Part shown: positions 16,131-23,747 of the stretch, one piece after another
Layout of the letters: the number at the start of each line of letters is the position of its first letter
Position numbering within the stretch: position 1 is the first letter of the stretch
Assembly: GCA_904420575.1 (NCBI GenBank)
Contig: CAJFVW010000121.1
Location: forward strand, 1 to 40,263
Length of the DNA stretch: 40,263 nt
From: an uncultured Gordonibacter sp.
GTDB lineage: Bacteria; Actinomycetota; Coriobacteriia; Coriobacteriales; Eggerthellaceae
Direction: 5' to 3'
Notes under the pieces: generated by a model
The model's input: the letters and a program-made list of their open reading frames with translations, nothing else
What the model was told of the DNA's origin: nothing
Databases searched by the model: none
Translations under genes and position numbers: made by a program

Positions 16131-17107
16131 CGGTCCACCTCCACCCTGAGCATGCGGCGCACCGCCAGCACTCCGGCCGCCTGCATGGACAACGCCACCA
16201 GCAATAACGCCACGCCAGCGGCACTGTTGAAGAACGGTTCCAAAAACCCCTCGCTCACCAGCGAGAACAATGCCACCAGAACGAACGGCATGACGCTTAC
16301 GATGCGGGCGGACAGCCTGGCCTGGGCCGTCTGCACATGAAGCGACCGTTCCAGTTCCAACTCGCTTTCAACCGTATCCCGCGCCGCATCCAACACCTGG
16401 CTTATGCTGCCGCCCGTCTGATGCTGCACGTCCAGCGCCACGGCCACGAATGCGAGTTCGGGCACCTGGGCGCCGCTGCGGAACACGTCGAGCGCCTCCG
16501 ACGAGGTGCGGCCGGTTTCCAGCAGGTGCGACCCTCGCGCAAACAGCGTTCGAAGCGGGCCGTCCGTCTCTTTCGCCACCTGCTGGAACGTCTGGAGCAG
16601 CGAAAGGCCTGCCTGGAAGCACACGCCCATGGCCCGCAAGGCGTCGGGCACCGCCTCGCGCACAGCGCTGCGGCGTTTGTCCTGCGCCGACCTGACGACG
16701 ACCACCGCAAGGGCGACCGCGCATGCGGCAACGGCAAACGCCGCGACCACGGAGCCAGCCACCAGCCCCGCCACGGCCGCCAGCGCCGCCAAGGCGGGCA
16801 GGCAGAGGGAAACCAGCGCCTCGGGCGTGGTCAGGTGCCCCCTTTCGGCCGCCAGCCATGCCGCCTCCTGCACGAACTCGCGCACGCGGCCCCTTTTCAG
16901 CAGCCACGCGGCAAGTGGCAGCAAGGGCGCCCATCCGTTGCGCACGCGGCGGGCCCACGGCCCGTCGGGCGGCGCCCCTGCGTCCGTCCGCACCCCGCCG
17001 CGCATGCGGCCTTTGCGCACCTCGCCCGCGAAGGCCGCGCCGGCAGCGCTTCCTGCAAGAAAGGCCGACGCACCGCTCAGGCAGCACAACACGAAGCCTG
17101 CTTCCAT
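16127..17107 (-). CDS. tadB: TadB, pilus inner-membrane platform protein
   Basis: 326 residues. The T2SSF part runs from [37 protein letters not shown] through [53 protein letters not shown], ending with a C-terminal helix. The start [23 protein letters not shown] at 17107 begins with a membrane helix and lies inside the end of tadA (31-base overlap). The longer open frame upstream is tadA in another frame. Confidence 0.9.
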   Translation of the reverse strand: MEAGFVLCCLSGASAFLAGSAAGAAFAGEVRKGRMRGGVRTDAGAPPDGPWARRVRNGWAPLLPLAAWLLKRGRVREFVQEAAWLAAERGHLTTPEALVSLCLPALAALAAVAGLVAGSVVAAFAVAACAVALAVVVVRSAQDKRRSAVREAVPDALRAMGVCFQAGLSLLQTFQQVAKETDGPLRTLFARGSHLLETGRTSSEALDVFRSGAQVPELAFVAVALDVQHQTGGSISQVLDAARDTVESELELERSLHVQTAQARLSARIVSVMPFVLVALFSLVSEGFLEPFFNSAAGVALLLVALSMQAAGVLAVRRMLRVEVDR

Positions 17108-18402
17108 GCGATCACCTGCCCTTCCGTCGCGAGGCCCGCTTTCGGGAGGCCGTCGAGCCACGCGGGTGCGCACGACCATGCTCCGCGCCGCTCGTGCGGC
17201 TCCCGCTTGAACAGCGTGCGCGTGACGCATTCGCGGCGCTTCCGGTCGAAGGAGACCGCTGCGATCTCTGCGACGAAGCGCGACCCGTCGGTCGACCGCG
17301 CCGTCTGCACGATCAGGTCTAGGGCGCTTGCTATGTGCGCCTCGATGACGTCCACCGGCAAATCGGCCGCAAAGCGGACCATAGTCACCAGCCGACCAAC
17401 CGCCTCGGCGGGCGAGTTCGCATGCAAGGTCGTGAGCGAGCCGTCATGCCCCGTGTTCATGGCCTGCAGCATGTCGAGCGCCTCGCCGCCACGGCACTCT
17501 CCTACGATGATGCGGTCGGGCCGCATGCGAAGAGCGTTGATCACCAGGTCGCGGATCGTCACTTCCCCGGTGCCTTCGGCATTGCGCGCCCTTGCTTCGA
17601 GGCGAACCACGTGAGGGTGGTCCAGAAAGCGCAGCTCCGCCGAGTCCTCGATGGTGATGATGCGCTCGGTATGCGGCACATGGCACGAGAGCGCGTTTAA
17701 CAAGGTAGTCTTGCCGCTGCCCGTCCCTCCGGACACGGCCACGTTCTTGCGCGCGACAACCGCCCACATCAAAAACTGCTTCGTCGTCGCATCCAATGAC
17801 CCGCCCGCCATCATGTCGTCAAGCGTCAAGACGCGCGATGTGAAGGTGCGGATGGTGAGCACGGGACCGTCGAGCGAGAGCGGCGGAATGATGGCATGGA
17901 CACGATGCCCTTGCGGCAAACGGGCGCTCACCATAGGAGACGCCTCGTCGATGCGTCTCCCCAAGGGGCTGATGATGCGGTCGATGAGCGCCCGCACCTG
18001 GTCGTCGTCGGCAAAGGAGAGGTCGCTTTCGTGCAACACGCCGCCGCGTTCGTAGAAGATGCTCCTCGATCCGTTGACCATCACCTCCGTCACCGATTCG
18101 TCGGCGAGCAACCCTTCCAGCGGTCCCAAGCCGAACACGCTGTCCACCAATTCCTCCGCCAGCCTCGTGCGCGCCTCGGGCGGCACCATGGCCCAGGCCT
18201 CCCGCTCGAACGCCTGCTTGCATGCGCTTCGAACCTCGTTGCGCGCCCGTTCGGGATTCTCTGCCATGATGGAGGCGATGACGTCGGCCGACACCGTCTT
18301 CTCCACCTGCCGCTTCAGTTGTCCGAGCAGCGTGTCGTGATCGCGGACGACCGTGGTGCCGACGCCGTTTCCCGCCGCCCGAACGCGTTCGAGCAGCGTC
18401 AT
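17077..18402 (-). CDS. tadA: TadA/CpaF secretion ATPase
   Basis: 441 residues. It powers Flp pilus assembly. Walker A is [16 protein letters not shown] (about 223-238), the Asp box [11 protein letters not shown], Walker [20 protein letters not shown] (about 294-312) and the His box [14 protein letters not shown]. The N-terminal segment [29 protein letters not shown] is typical of CpaF. Length fits the family. The ATG overlaps the tadZ stop (ATGA) and AAAGGGG precedes it. The last 40 residues, including a Cys pair (SCCAA), extend past the core. Confidence 0.95.
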   Translation of the reverse strand: MTLLERVRAAGNGVGTTVVRDHDTLLGQLKRQVEKTVSADVIASIMAENPERARNEVRSACKQAFEREAWAMVPPEARTRLAEELVDSVFGLGPLEGLLADESVTEVMVNGSRSIFYERGGVLHESDLSFADDDQVRALIDRIISPLGRRIDEASPMVSARLPQGHRVHAIIPPLSLDGPVLTIRTFTSRVLTLDDMMAGGSLDATTKQFLMWAVVARKNVAVSGGTGSGKTTLLNALSCHVPHTERIITIEDSAELRFLDHPHVVRLEARARNAEGTGEVTIRDLVINALRMRPDRIIVGECRGGEALDMLQAMNTGHDGSLTTLHANSPAEAVGRLVTMVRFAADLPVDVIEAHIASALDLIVQTARSTDGSRFVAEIAAVSFDRKRRECVTRTLFKREPHERRGAWSCAPAWLDGLPKAGLATEGQVIAWKQASCCAA

Positions 18403-19985
18403 GCCACACCCCTTTTCCGTCGAACGCGCCTCTTCCGGAACAGGCCGCGCGACGCTTCCGCAACGGTGCCCATGAGCCCTTCGTCCGCCGTCGGCGGTCC
18501 GGGAAGCAGATCGGCGAGCACTTGTTCCAGGCTGGTGCACAGGTCGTTGCGGTCGGCCACCAGGTCAAGCGGCATGCCTGCCGAAAGCAGCTCTTCGACG
18601 TCGCGGCCCCCCTCGCGCAACTCGACGGCATGGGCGCCTTGCATGGCGCACGACACGTCGATGGACGACAAGGGCGCGCCCTTCATGCAGCGATTCGCAA
18701 CGAAAACGAAAGGGCTGGTGGCAATGCCGCACCGGGCGCAGAGCTCGAAGGCGTGCTTGCAAGCCCGCAGCGAAGAGGCGCGTTGGTCCACCAGGAACAG
18801 CGCCTTGGAACTGCGCTCGAGCAACAGCGCATGTTCTTCGCGCCAGGCGGCTCCCGTGTTGGCCACGATCACGTCGAACCGCGGCATCAGGCAGTCGAGC
18901 AGCGCCGGCCCCTCGGCCGCGATGGCCTCGTAGGCCTCCAAGCGCCGCGGCGCGGCCAACAGCGCGGGCTTCCCTCCTTCGCCCACCAGATGCCCCAGCC
19001 GGGCAGGAGCGGCCAAGCCCTCGTCGACGGCCAAAGCATCGGAGACGCCCAGCATCTCGCGCATATCGCCGAACTGCAGATCGAAGTCGAGCAGCAAGGT
19101 CTCGTAGCCCAGTTTGCGCGCGATCACGGCGGCGAGCACGGCCACCGTGCTCTTGCCCGCACCTCCGCTGCCGCTGACCACCGGCAGCAGGAAAGCCTGC
19201 CGCGCCGAGGCGGAAGTCGCCGTCATGACGCTTCTCTCGCCTTCGAAGCGCTGTTCGGCGGCGGCATTCGGCATGGCTTTGAAGGCATAGGCATTCCCGT
19301 TTCCCCCCGCCCGACCCGTGAGAGCCTCAGACGAGGGAGCGCTCTTTTCAGGCGCCGTTCGCACCGGCACCGAAAGGGAGCCTTGAGCGGGCACCAGTAG
19401 ATTTGCCGACGCGTTCTTTTCGGCCGGCGACTTGGATATCGCAGCATGCAGCAGTCGCGAGGCGGTGCCGTCTGGGGATGCTGGGCGTATCGGGGCGGGC
19501 GGCGTGCTTTTCGCAGGCGATGGGAACAGGGAGGCAGGCGACGCGCAGTTTTCGGGCGCCGGCGCTCCTTTAGCGGGCGACGACACCCGCAAGGGGGCCG
19601 TCATGGTGGTCGCCCGCACGCCGCGACGACGCTTCTCCTGCGTATAACGTTGCACGAAGGCCTGATGGGATAACGTGGCGTCGATGCCCGCCGCGCTGGC
19701 CCGGCTCCAAAGCGAACCGGTGCCCTGGAACGCTAGCAGGTACACCCCGCGCTCGCGCCGGTCGCGCTTCACGGCAGCGGCGAGGTTGATGGGATCGACG
19801 TCGTCGCTCGAAGCCACCCACACCTCGTCTATCGCGTCATCGTTGCGCAGAAACCCTCGCGCTTCCTCGGCCGACGTGAACAGGGCAAGCCAGTCTTGCG
19901 CAGCCAGATTCTCACCCGACAGCCCCAACAGGGCCGGCTGGCGCATGGTTTCGGAATCGGCACACAGCACGATGCGGGACATCAT
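18399..19985 (-). CDS. TadZ/CpaE-like pilus localisation ATPase
   Basis: 528 residues. The N-terminal about 120 residues form a receiver-like domain (IVLCADSETMRQ; EVWVASSDDVDPINLAAAVKRDRRERGVYLLAF). A Pro/Ala/Ser-rich linker follows (about 125-260). The C-terminal ParA/MinD-like ATPase has a deviant Walker A, SGSGGAGKST (271-280), LLLDFDLQFGDMREMLG, and MPRFDVIVANTGAAW. TadZ/CpaE proteins place the Tad machine at a cell site. The ATG overlaps the cpaB stop (ATGA) with AAGGAGACGAGCG in front. The linker is longer than usual. Confidence 0.85.
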   Translation of the reverse strand: MMSRIVLCADSETMRQPALLGLSGENLAAQDWLALFTSAEEARGFLRNDDAIDEVWVASSDDVDPINLAAAVKRDRRERGVYLLAFQGTGSLWSRASAAGIDATLSHQAFVQRYTQEKRRRGVRATTMTAPLRVSSPAKGAPAPENCASPASLFPSPAKSTPPAPIRPASPDGTASRLLHAAISKSPAEKNASANLLVPAQGSLSVPVRTAPEKSAPSSEALTGRAGGNGNAYAFKAMPNAAAEQRFEGERSVMTATSASARQAFLLPVVSGSGGAGKSTVAVLAAVIARKLGYETLLLDFDLQFGDMREMLGVSDALAVDEGLAAPARLGHLVGEGGKPALLAAPRRLEAYEAIAAEGPALLDCLMPRFDVIVANTGAAWREEHALLLERSSKALFLVDQRASSLRACKHAFELCARCGIATSPFVFVANRCMKGAPLSSIDVSCAMQGAHAVELREGGRDVEELLSAGMPLDLVADRNDLCTSLEQVLADLLPGPPTADEGLMGTVAEASRGLFRKRRVRRKRGVA

Positions 19986-20653
19986 CGCTCGTCTCCTTCC
20001 GCCTTCGCGGCGTCTCCGCCCTCGCCCGGCAGCACGAAATACAGCTCGGACGATTGGGCGGCAGCGACCAGTTCCTGAACGCGGTCGGGCGACACCGCCA
20101 ACGTCAGCCACTTCACCGACCCATCGCCTTGCGCGTCCGCCCCGCTGGCGCTCGTGGACACAACGAGCGCTTCCCTGACGATCACGTCGGTGGAGGTCGC
20201 TCCCGTGGCGTAGACGTCTACGCTCATGCCGGGCGCAACCGCACCGCCGACGGCCTGCACGTCGCGCGCCGGCACGCTCACGGCCGAGAACCCGTCGGGC
20301 ACGTCGAGCGAGGCCGTCGTCTCTTCGAAACGCTTCGACGAGATCACCTCGCCCGCCAGGATGGAGGAAGTCGCCTTCCTGCCCACCACGTCGGAGACGG
20401 AGCGCACGGCATCTTCAGGCAGCAGGTCCGCCACCCACAGCTTCGTGTCTATTGCAGCAGCATCCACGCTTTCGCCTGCGGCTATGTCGCGCTTCGCCAC
20501 GCATACCTCCAGCTGTTCGCCCCCGTACCGGGCAAGCGCCTCGGTCCGCGCGGCCTCGGCGCGGCCGTTCACGTCCTGCAGGTACAGAAGAACGCAGGCG
20601 GCGCACAGCAGGCCGCTCGCAATCCCTATCGCCATCGTTTTCTTTCGCCTCAT
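19982..20653 (-). CDS. cpaB: CpaB/RcpC-like SAF-domain pilus assembly protein
   Basis: 223 residues. One N-terminal helix (KKTMAIGIASGLLCAACVLLYLQ) is followed by a SAF domain, LEVCVAKRDIAAGESVDAAAIDTKLWVADLLPEDAV and VGRKATSSILAGEVISSKRF, then FSAVSVPARDVQAVGGAVAPGMSVDVYAT, as in CpaB/RcpC. In diderms CpaB binds the secretin; here no secretin gene is present. ATG at 20653 is chosen because the hydrophobic helix follows it and GGAAGCGGGT precedes it; the upstream open frame only reads through the 18-bp repeats. It is the first gene of the pilus operon. Confidence 0.85.
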   Translation of the reverse strand: MRRKKTMAIGIASGLLCAACVLLYLQDVNGRAEAARTEALARYGGEQLEVCVAKRDIAAGESVDAAAIDTKLWVADLLPEDAVRSVSDVVGRKATSSILAGEVISSKRFEETTASLDVPDGFSAVSVPARDVQAVGGAVAPGMSVDVYATGATSTDVIVREALVVSTSASGADAQGDGSVKWLTLAVSPDRVQELVAAAQSSELYFVLPGEGGDAAKAEGDER

Positions 20654-20698
20654 ACCCGCTTCCGCCTTCCACGACTTGTGATTCGAAGAACCATCGAT

Positions 20699-20862
20699 CG
20701 ACCGGACGACGCCTATCGGCCGGGCGACGCCTATCGGTCGGAGCATGCCTATCGACCGGACGACGTCCGTCGGTCGGGCCGCGCCCATCTACAGGCTGAC
20801 GACCCATCGATTGGACCGCACCCGCTCGATGGGCCGACGCCCACCGTCCGAAACACGCCCAC
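20699..20862. repeat. 18-bp tandem array upstream of the Tad operon
   Basis: Five contiguous 18-bp units (20699-20788) with consensus CGRYCGGRCGACGCCTAT are followed by four more degenerate 18-19-bp units to 20862. The array lies 46 bases upstream of the cpaB start. It may be the operon's control region or an untranslated leader. On the minus strand it reads as repeated RPIGVV/A hexapeptides, but no start signal supports translation. Confidence 0.8.
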
Positions 20863-21363
20863 CGGCGGACAAGCTCATTGTGACGACGCCATCCAGCAGA
20901 TCGATGGCACGTATGGGGACGGATCGACGTCAGAAAAGCGACACGGACCAAGCGGGCATTCGTCCAAACACCCCCTCGTTTCCGACAAAAAGCCGGCAGG
21001 ATCCCAGCACGAATCCCGCAGATACCTTGCAAAAGCGAGGCAGGCATCTTGCACGATCCCAGCACGAAGCCGACACGTTCTCAACGCGCCTCAAGCGGTT
21101 TTTCTCTCGCCTGTCGTCTGCGCCGGCCCAAGCCCACAGGTCGCCGCGCGGGCACAGGGAAAAAAGGGGGAGGGTGCCGGCTGCGTCCGACGTTTTCGCA
21201 TGAGCGGGCGCGAGCTTGTCCGCAGGAACCAAAGCGGCCGCTTCAACTGCGAGAACACTCATGCGAGAGCAAGCGCGCCACCGGCGGGAATCCGCCCGAT
21301 ACGCGAAGCGGATCCGTCCGGTGGGCAAGGCTGATCCTCCGGCAAAAGCGAACGCATGAGGGA
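20863..21363. other. Intergenic region between the Tad operon and tRNA-Val
   Basis: No gene is supported. A 14-bp direct repeat GATCCCAGCACGAA occurs at 21000-21013 and 21055-21068, within a longer similar 55-base period. Open frames here lack ribosome binding sites and family similarity. No definite promoter for the pilus operon could be fixed. DnaA-box-like TGTGGAAAA at 21423 is a single match and was not taken further. Confidence 0.5.
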
Positions 21364-21403
21364 AACGGGCCGAAAGCCGCGCACCCACGGCTTTCGGCCC
21401 GTT
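21364..21403. terminator. Strong 16-bp hairpin
   Basis: AACGGGCCGAAAGCCG and CGGCTTTCGGCCCGTT form a perfect 16-bp stem with an 8-base loop. It stands alone between the tRNA and the pilus operon with no T-run on either side. It may be a bidirectional terminator whose gene has been lost, or a structured RNA. Confidence 0.55.
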
Positions 21404-21531
21404 CCAACCCCGTCGAGCCGCCTGTGGAAAACTTTGCTCTTCCACGTTGAAAACCCGCATTGCGCGGCGTGGGGTTCTGTGGGAAAATGGGTGTCCGCCA
21501 CAAGCCACGCCGAAGGGGCATTTCGGCGGCG

Positions 21532-21565
21532 GGCCGTCTGGCACGCAAGGCCGTCTGGCACGCAA
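21532..21565. repeat. 17-bp tandem duplication abutting tRNA-Val
   Basis: GGCCGTCTGGCACGCAA occurs twice in a row, and the second copy ends exactly at the first base of the tRNA, whose 5' end GGTCGGTTGGCGC resembles a third, diverged copy. It may affect processing of the tRNA precursor or mark an old insertion event. Confidence 0.8.
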
Positions 21566-21640
21566 GGTCGGTTGGCGCAGCGGGAGCGCAGGTGCCTTAC
21601 AAGCACAAGGTCGGGGGTTCAAATCCCTCACCGACCACCA
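21566..21640 (+). tRNA. tRNA-Val (anticodon TAC)
   Basis: 75 bases including encoded CCA. Acceptor GGTCGGT pairs with ACCGACC. The D-arm is GCGC-AGCGGGA-GCGC, the anticodon loop CTTACAA with anticodon TAC (valine), and the T-arm GGGGG-TTCAAAT-CCCTC with one G-T pair. The first anticodon-stem pair is a G-A mismatch. CCA follows discriminator A. Confidence 0.93.
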
Positions 21641-21652
21641 CGGAATCGCACG

Positions 21653-21678
21653 AGGCCAGGCCATGCGTCTGGCCTTTT
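21653..21678 (+). terminator. Rho-independent terminator of tRNA-Val
   Basis: AGGCCAG and CTGGCCT form a 7-bp stem with a 9-base loop, and the stem runs into a short T-run (TTTT) 12 bases after the tRNA. Confidence 0.8.
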
Positions 21679-22054
21679 GCATCGCATGGCGCGCAGGTTT
21701 GAGGCGAGAGAACAGCAAGCTTGCAGGACGAGAACGACGCGGCAACGACGATGTAGGGAATGGCGGTTCGGCGGAACGACCTTCATCCAAGCAACCCGTA
21801 TCGTGGCGATGATTAGCGGTCAAGGCACGCTTTCCGGACATAAGCCCTCAAGAGAGTGGCTGGCGCTAAAACGGCTCGAGGCGATCCCGTGACGGCAAAA
21901 GAGCAAGCGAGTTCCGGAACAAGGCCGATCATTATGCTTTCCAGCAGATCGGCCGGCACCCCTGCTCGTCATACGCTTCGGAATTGGGACGAGCGAAGAC
22001 CCAAGGCCCGATCCAACCAACGTGGCGCTTTGTTTCTCGCCATCGATTCAATCT
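21679..22054. other. Gene-free stretch after tRNA-Val
   Basis: No coding or RNA gene is supported. A hairpin GGCCGATC (21923-21930) / GATCGGCC (21947-21954) is the only structure noticed. Together with the repeats to its right this looks like degraded accessory DNA next to a tRNA. Confidence 0.5.
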
Positions 22055-22378
22055 GGCTGACGGCTATGGTTCCGTCTTGGCAAGGCTGACCGCTGTGGCT
22101 CCATTTTGGCAAGGTTGACGGCTATGGCACGGATTCGGGCGAAAACGGGCCTAGAGCAAACAAGTCGGAAACAGTATCCCCAGATCGCAAGATTTTCAGC
22201 GGTTGACCCTTCGGCGAAAATGCACCATAAAGGTCAACCGTGGCATTCTTCGACCACAACGGTCAGCCGTGCCACATCTCGACCATAGCGGTCAGCCTTG
22301 CCGTATTTCGACCACCTCTGGCAGGCTCATATGCGCCAGCCGTGCCATTCTTCGACCACAACGGTCAGCCGTGCCACC
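22055..22378. mobile_element. Inverted arrays of a 29-bp repeat, possible IS21-family end remnant
   Basis: Left array: 29-bp units at 22055-22083 and 22084-22112 plus a partial copy to 22130 (GGCTGACSGCTRTGG... core). Right array: units at 22232, 22261 and 22290, then a 16-base interruption and more copies to 22378, with core GGTCAGCCGTGCCA. The reverse complement of the left unit begins GGTCAGCCTTGCC and matches the right units, so the arrays are inverted, about 100 bases apart. IS21-family elements have such multiple repeated sequences at their ends, bound by the transposase IstA. No istA/istB is present, so this would be a deletion derivative. The identification is by pattern only. Confidence 0.5.
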
Positions 22379-22399
22379 GGATTCCCCAGCGCTCCCGCC

Positions 22400-22620
22400 A
22401 ATGAGCCATGAGGGAGCCTTCTCCGAGCAGGGAAGGCAAGCCGTAGCGCCGGCCACGAGCAGTCCGGGGGCGAGGCCTTCTCCGGACACGGAAGGCGAGC
22501 GCATGGCGTCGGCCACAGCCGGATACGGAAACCCTCCTCACAAGGCCGGCGAGCGCATGGTGCCCGCGACAGCCGGAGCGGAACCCCCCTCCCTGCTGAA
22601 TACGGGCCACCCCCCCCCCC
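22400..22620. repeat. Degenerate repeats of about 60 bp and a run of eleven C
   Basis: Three imperfect copies share GGCGAGCGCATGG and GACAGCCGGA-like blocks (starting near 22417, 22474 and 22534). The stretch ends in a homopolymer of eleven C at 22610-22620, just downstream of the tocopherol-cyclase-like gene. No gene is supported. Confidence 0.5.
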
Positions 22621-22655
22621 AACGTAGACGGCAAACGCGCGCCAAGCGCCAAGCC

Positions 22656-23486
22656 TCATGCCTCCACGAACTCGAAGCTGGTGTGGGGGCTTTCGGCGTC
22701 CAGCAGCGTCTTTCCCTTGCAAGCGAACGTGAAGTGGGCGGGGACGGCGGGGCTTTCATGGATGAGGCGCCGCATGCTGCCCTGCGTCGGCGCCTGCAGT
22801 TTGTGGCCACGGGTTTCGGGCACCTCGACGCGCAGGCGCAGGGGGCCCTGGCGCACTTCGACCGCCTGCCTGTCTGCCTGCACGATGCGAACCCCTCGAT
22901 AGGTGGCGAAGCGGTACTCGCGGCCCGCGAGCGCCACGATGCCAATGCAGCCGATGAAATGCAGCGGCCCCAAGGGGATGGTCGCCACGGCCAGCATGAC
23001 CGACGCGTCACAGGGAAGGTCGACGCTTTGGATCCACGTGTATCCCTGCGGAAAGCTGTGCCCGTGGTCGCCCTCCATGTAGCCCACCCCGTCGTCGAAC
23101 CGATGGACCGTCCCGTTGAGCGTGACCAACCCCTGCACCTCGTGGCGCATGCTGAACACCGTATGCTTGGTCTCCATGGGCAGAAACGCGAAAGGACCCA
23201 TGATGTCGGACCGCAGCGGCGTGAGGTCGGCATAGCGCAGATGGCCTTCGAGTTCGACTTCGGGCGTGCTCACCTGCAGATCCATGCCGTCGCGCGAAAA
23301 CAGGCTGTCGCCGACCTGCATGCACGCGCCCAGGCGGTACTCGCTCAGCGGAAAGGGCACGTAAGCCGAATAGCGGGGAGTGATCACCTGGACGAAGGCG
23401 TGGTCCTGCGCGCGGCCAGGGATGACGGCCAGCAGGTCGTCGCCTTGCTGCTGCTTCAGATACCAGCCTTCGTAGTACGGTTTCAT
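22656..23486 (-). CDS. Tocopherol-cyclase-like protein
   Basis: 276 residues. The N-terminus MKPYYEGWYLKQQQGDDLLAVIPG and the segments HAFVQVITPRYSAYVPFPLSEY, MGPFAFLPMETKHTVFSMRHEVQG and GVGYMEGDHGHSFPQGYTWIQSV match the pattern of the bacterial tocopherol-cyclase-like family (DUF-like beta-barrel proteins). Bacterial members occur in organisms without tocopherol, and their reaction is unknown. GAGGAGCGTGT precedes the ATG at 23486. No signal peptide is seen. It is divergent from the giant activase gene and otherwise alone. Confidence 0.75.
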   Translation of the reverse strand: MKPYYEGWYLKQQQGDDLLAVIPGRAQDHAFVQVITPRYSAYVPFPLSEYRLGACMQVGDSLFSRDGMDLQVSTPEVELEGHLRYADLTPLRSDIMGPFAFLPMETKHTVFSMRHEVQGLVTLNGTVHRFDDGVGYMEGDHGHSFPQGYTWIQSVDLPCDASVMLAVATIPLGPLHFIGCIGIVALAGREYRFATYRGVRIVQADRQAVEVRQGPLRLRVEVPETRGHKLQAPTQGSMRRLIHESPAVPAHFTFACKGKTLLDAESPHTSFEFVEA

Positions 23487-23618
23487 ACACGCTCCTCGCA
23501 CGGGAATTGTCATGGTAGCAGCAGAAACCCTCCTGTCGCCAAGGCGTCACGCTGCCGAACTCTCCCGTTACCTCTCCAGCACCCGTACCTTTTCCCGCCA
23601 GCGTTCATTCCTGCGGCA

Positions 23619-23684
23619 GCCGCCACCCTGCCTTGTCCGCATTCCCCGGCTGCCGCCACCTTGCCTCGTCAGCATCCCCCGGCT
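23619..23684. repeat. Two tandem 33-bp repeats in a divergent intergenic region
   Basis: GCCGCCACCCTGCCTTGTCC... at 23619-23651 is repeated with few changes at 23652-23684, and a partial third copy follows. The array lies between the tocopherol-cyclase-like and activase genes. A TATGAT at 23708 could be the activase -10. Confidence 0.7.
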
Positions 23685-23747
23685 GCCGCCGCCTTCCCCT
23701 CGCGAATGGTATGATGGAGGCGAAAAGAATGCGGGGAGGTACGGTTC

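Noticed and set aside
21421-21492. DnaA boxes / replication origin
   Set aside because: Only TGTGGAAAA and a one-base-off second copy are present, with no dnaA, dnaN or box cluster.
20930-21841. 303-codon frame containing WWSVRDLNPRP
   Set aside because: This peptide is the well-known false translation across a tRNA gene on the opposite strand.
22203-22378. CRISPR-like regular 29-bp repeats
   Set aside because: The units are contiguous, with no unique spacers, and occur in inverted arrays; no cas genes are near.
22203-23714. 503-codon plus-strand frame
   Set aside because: It reads through the IS-like repeats and antisense to the tocopherol-cyclase-like gene; no support as a real protein.
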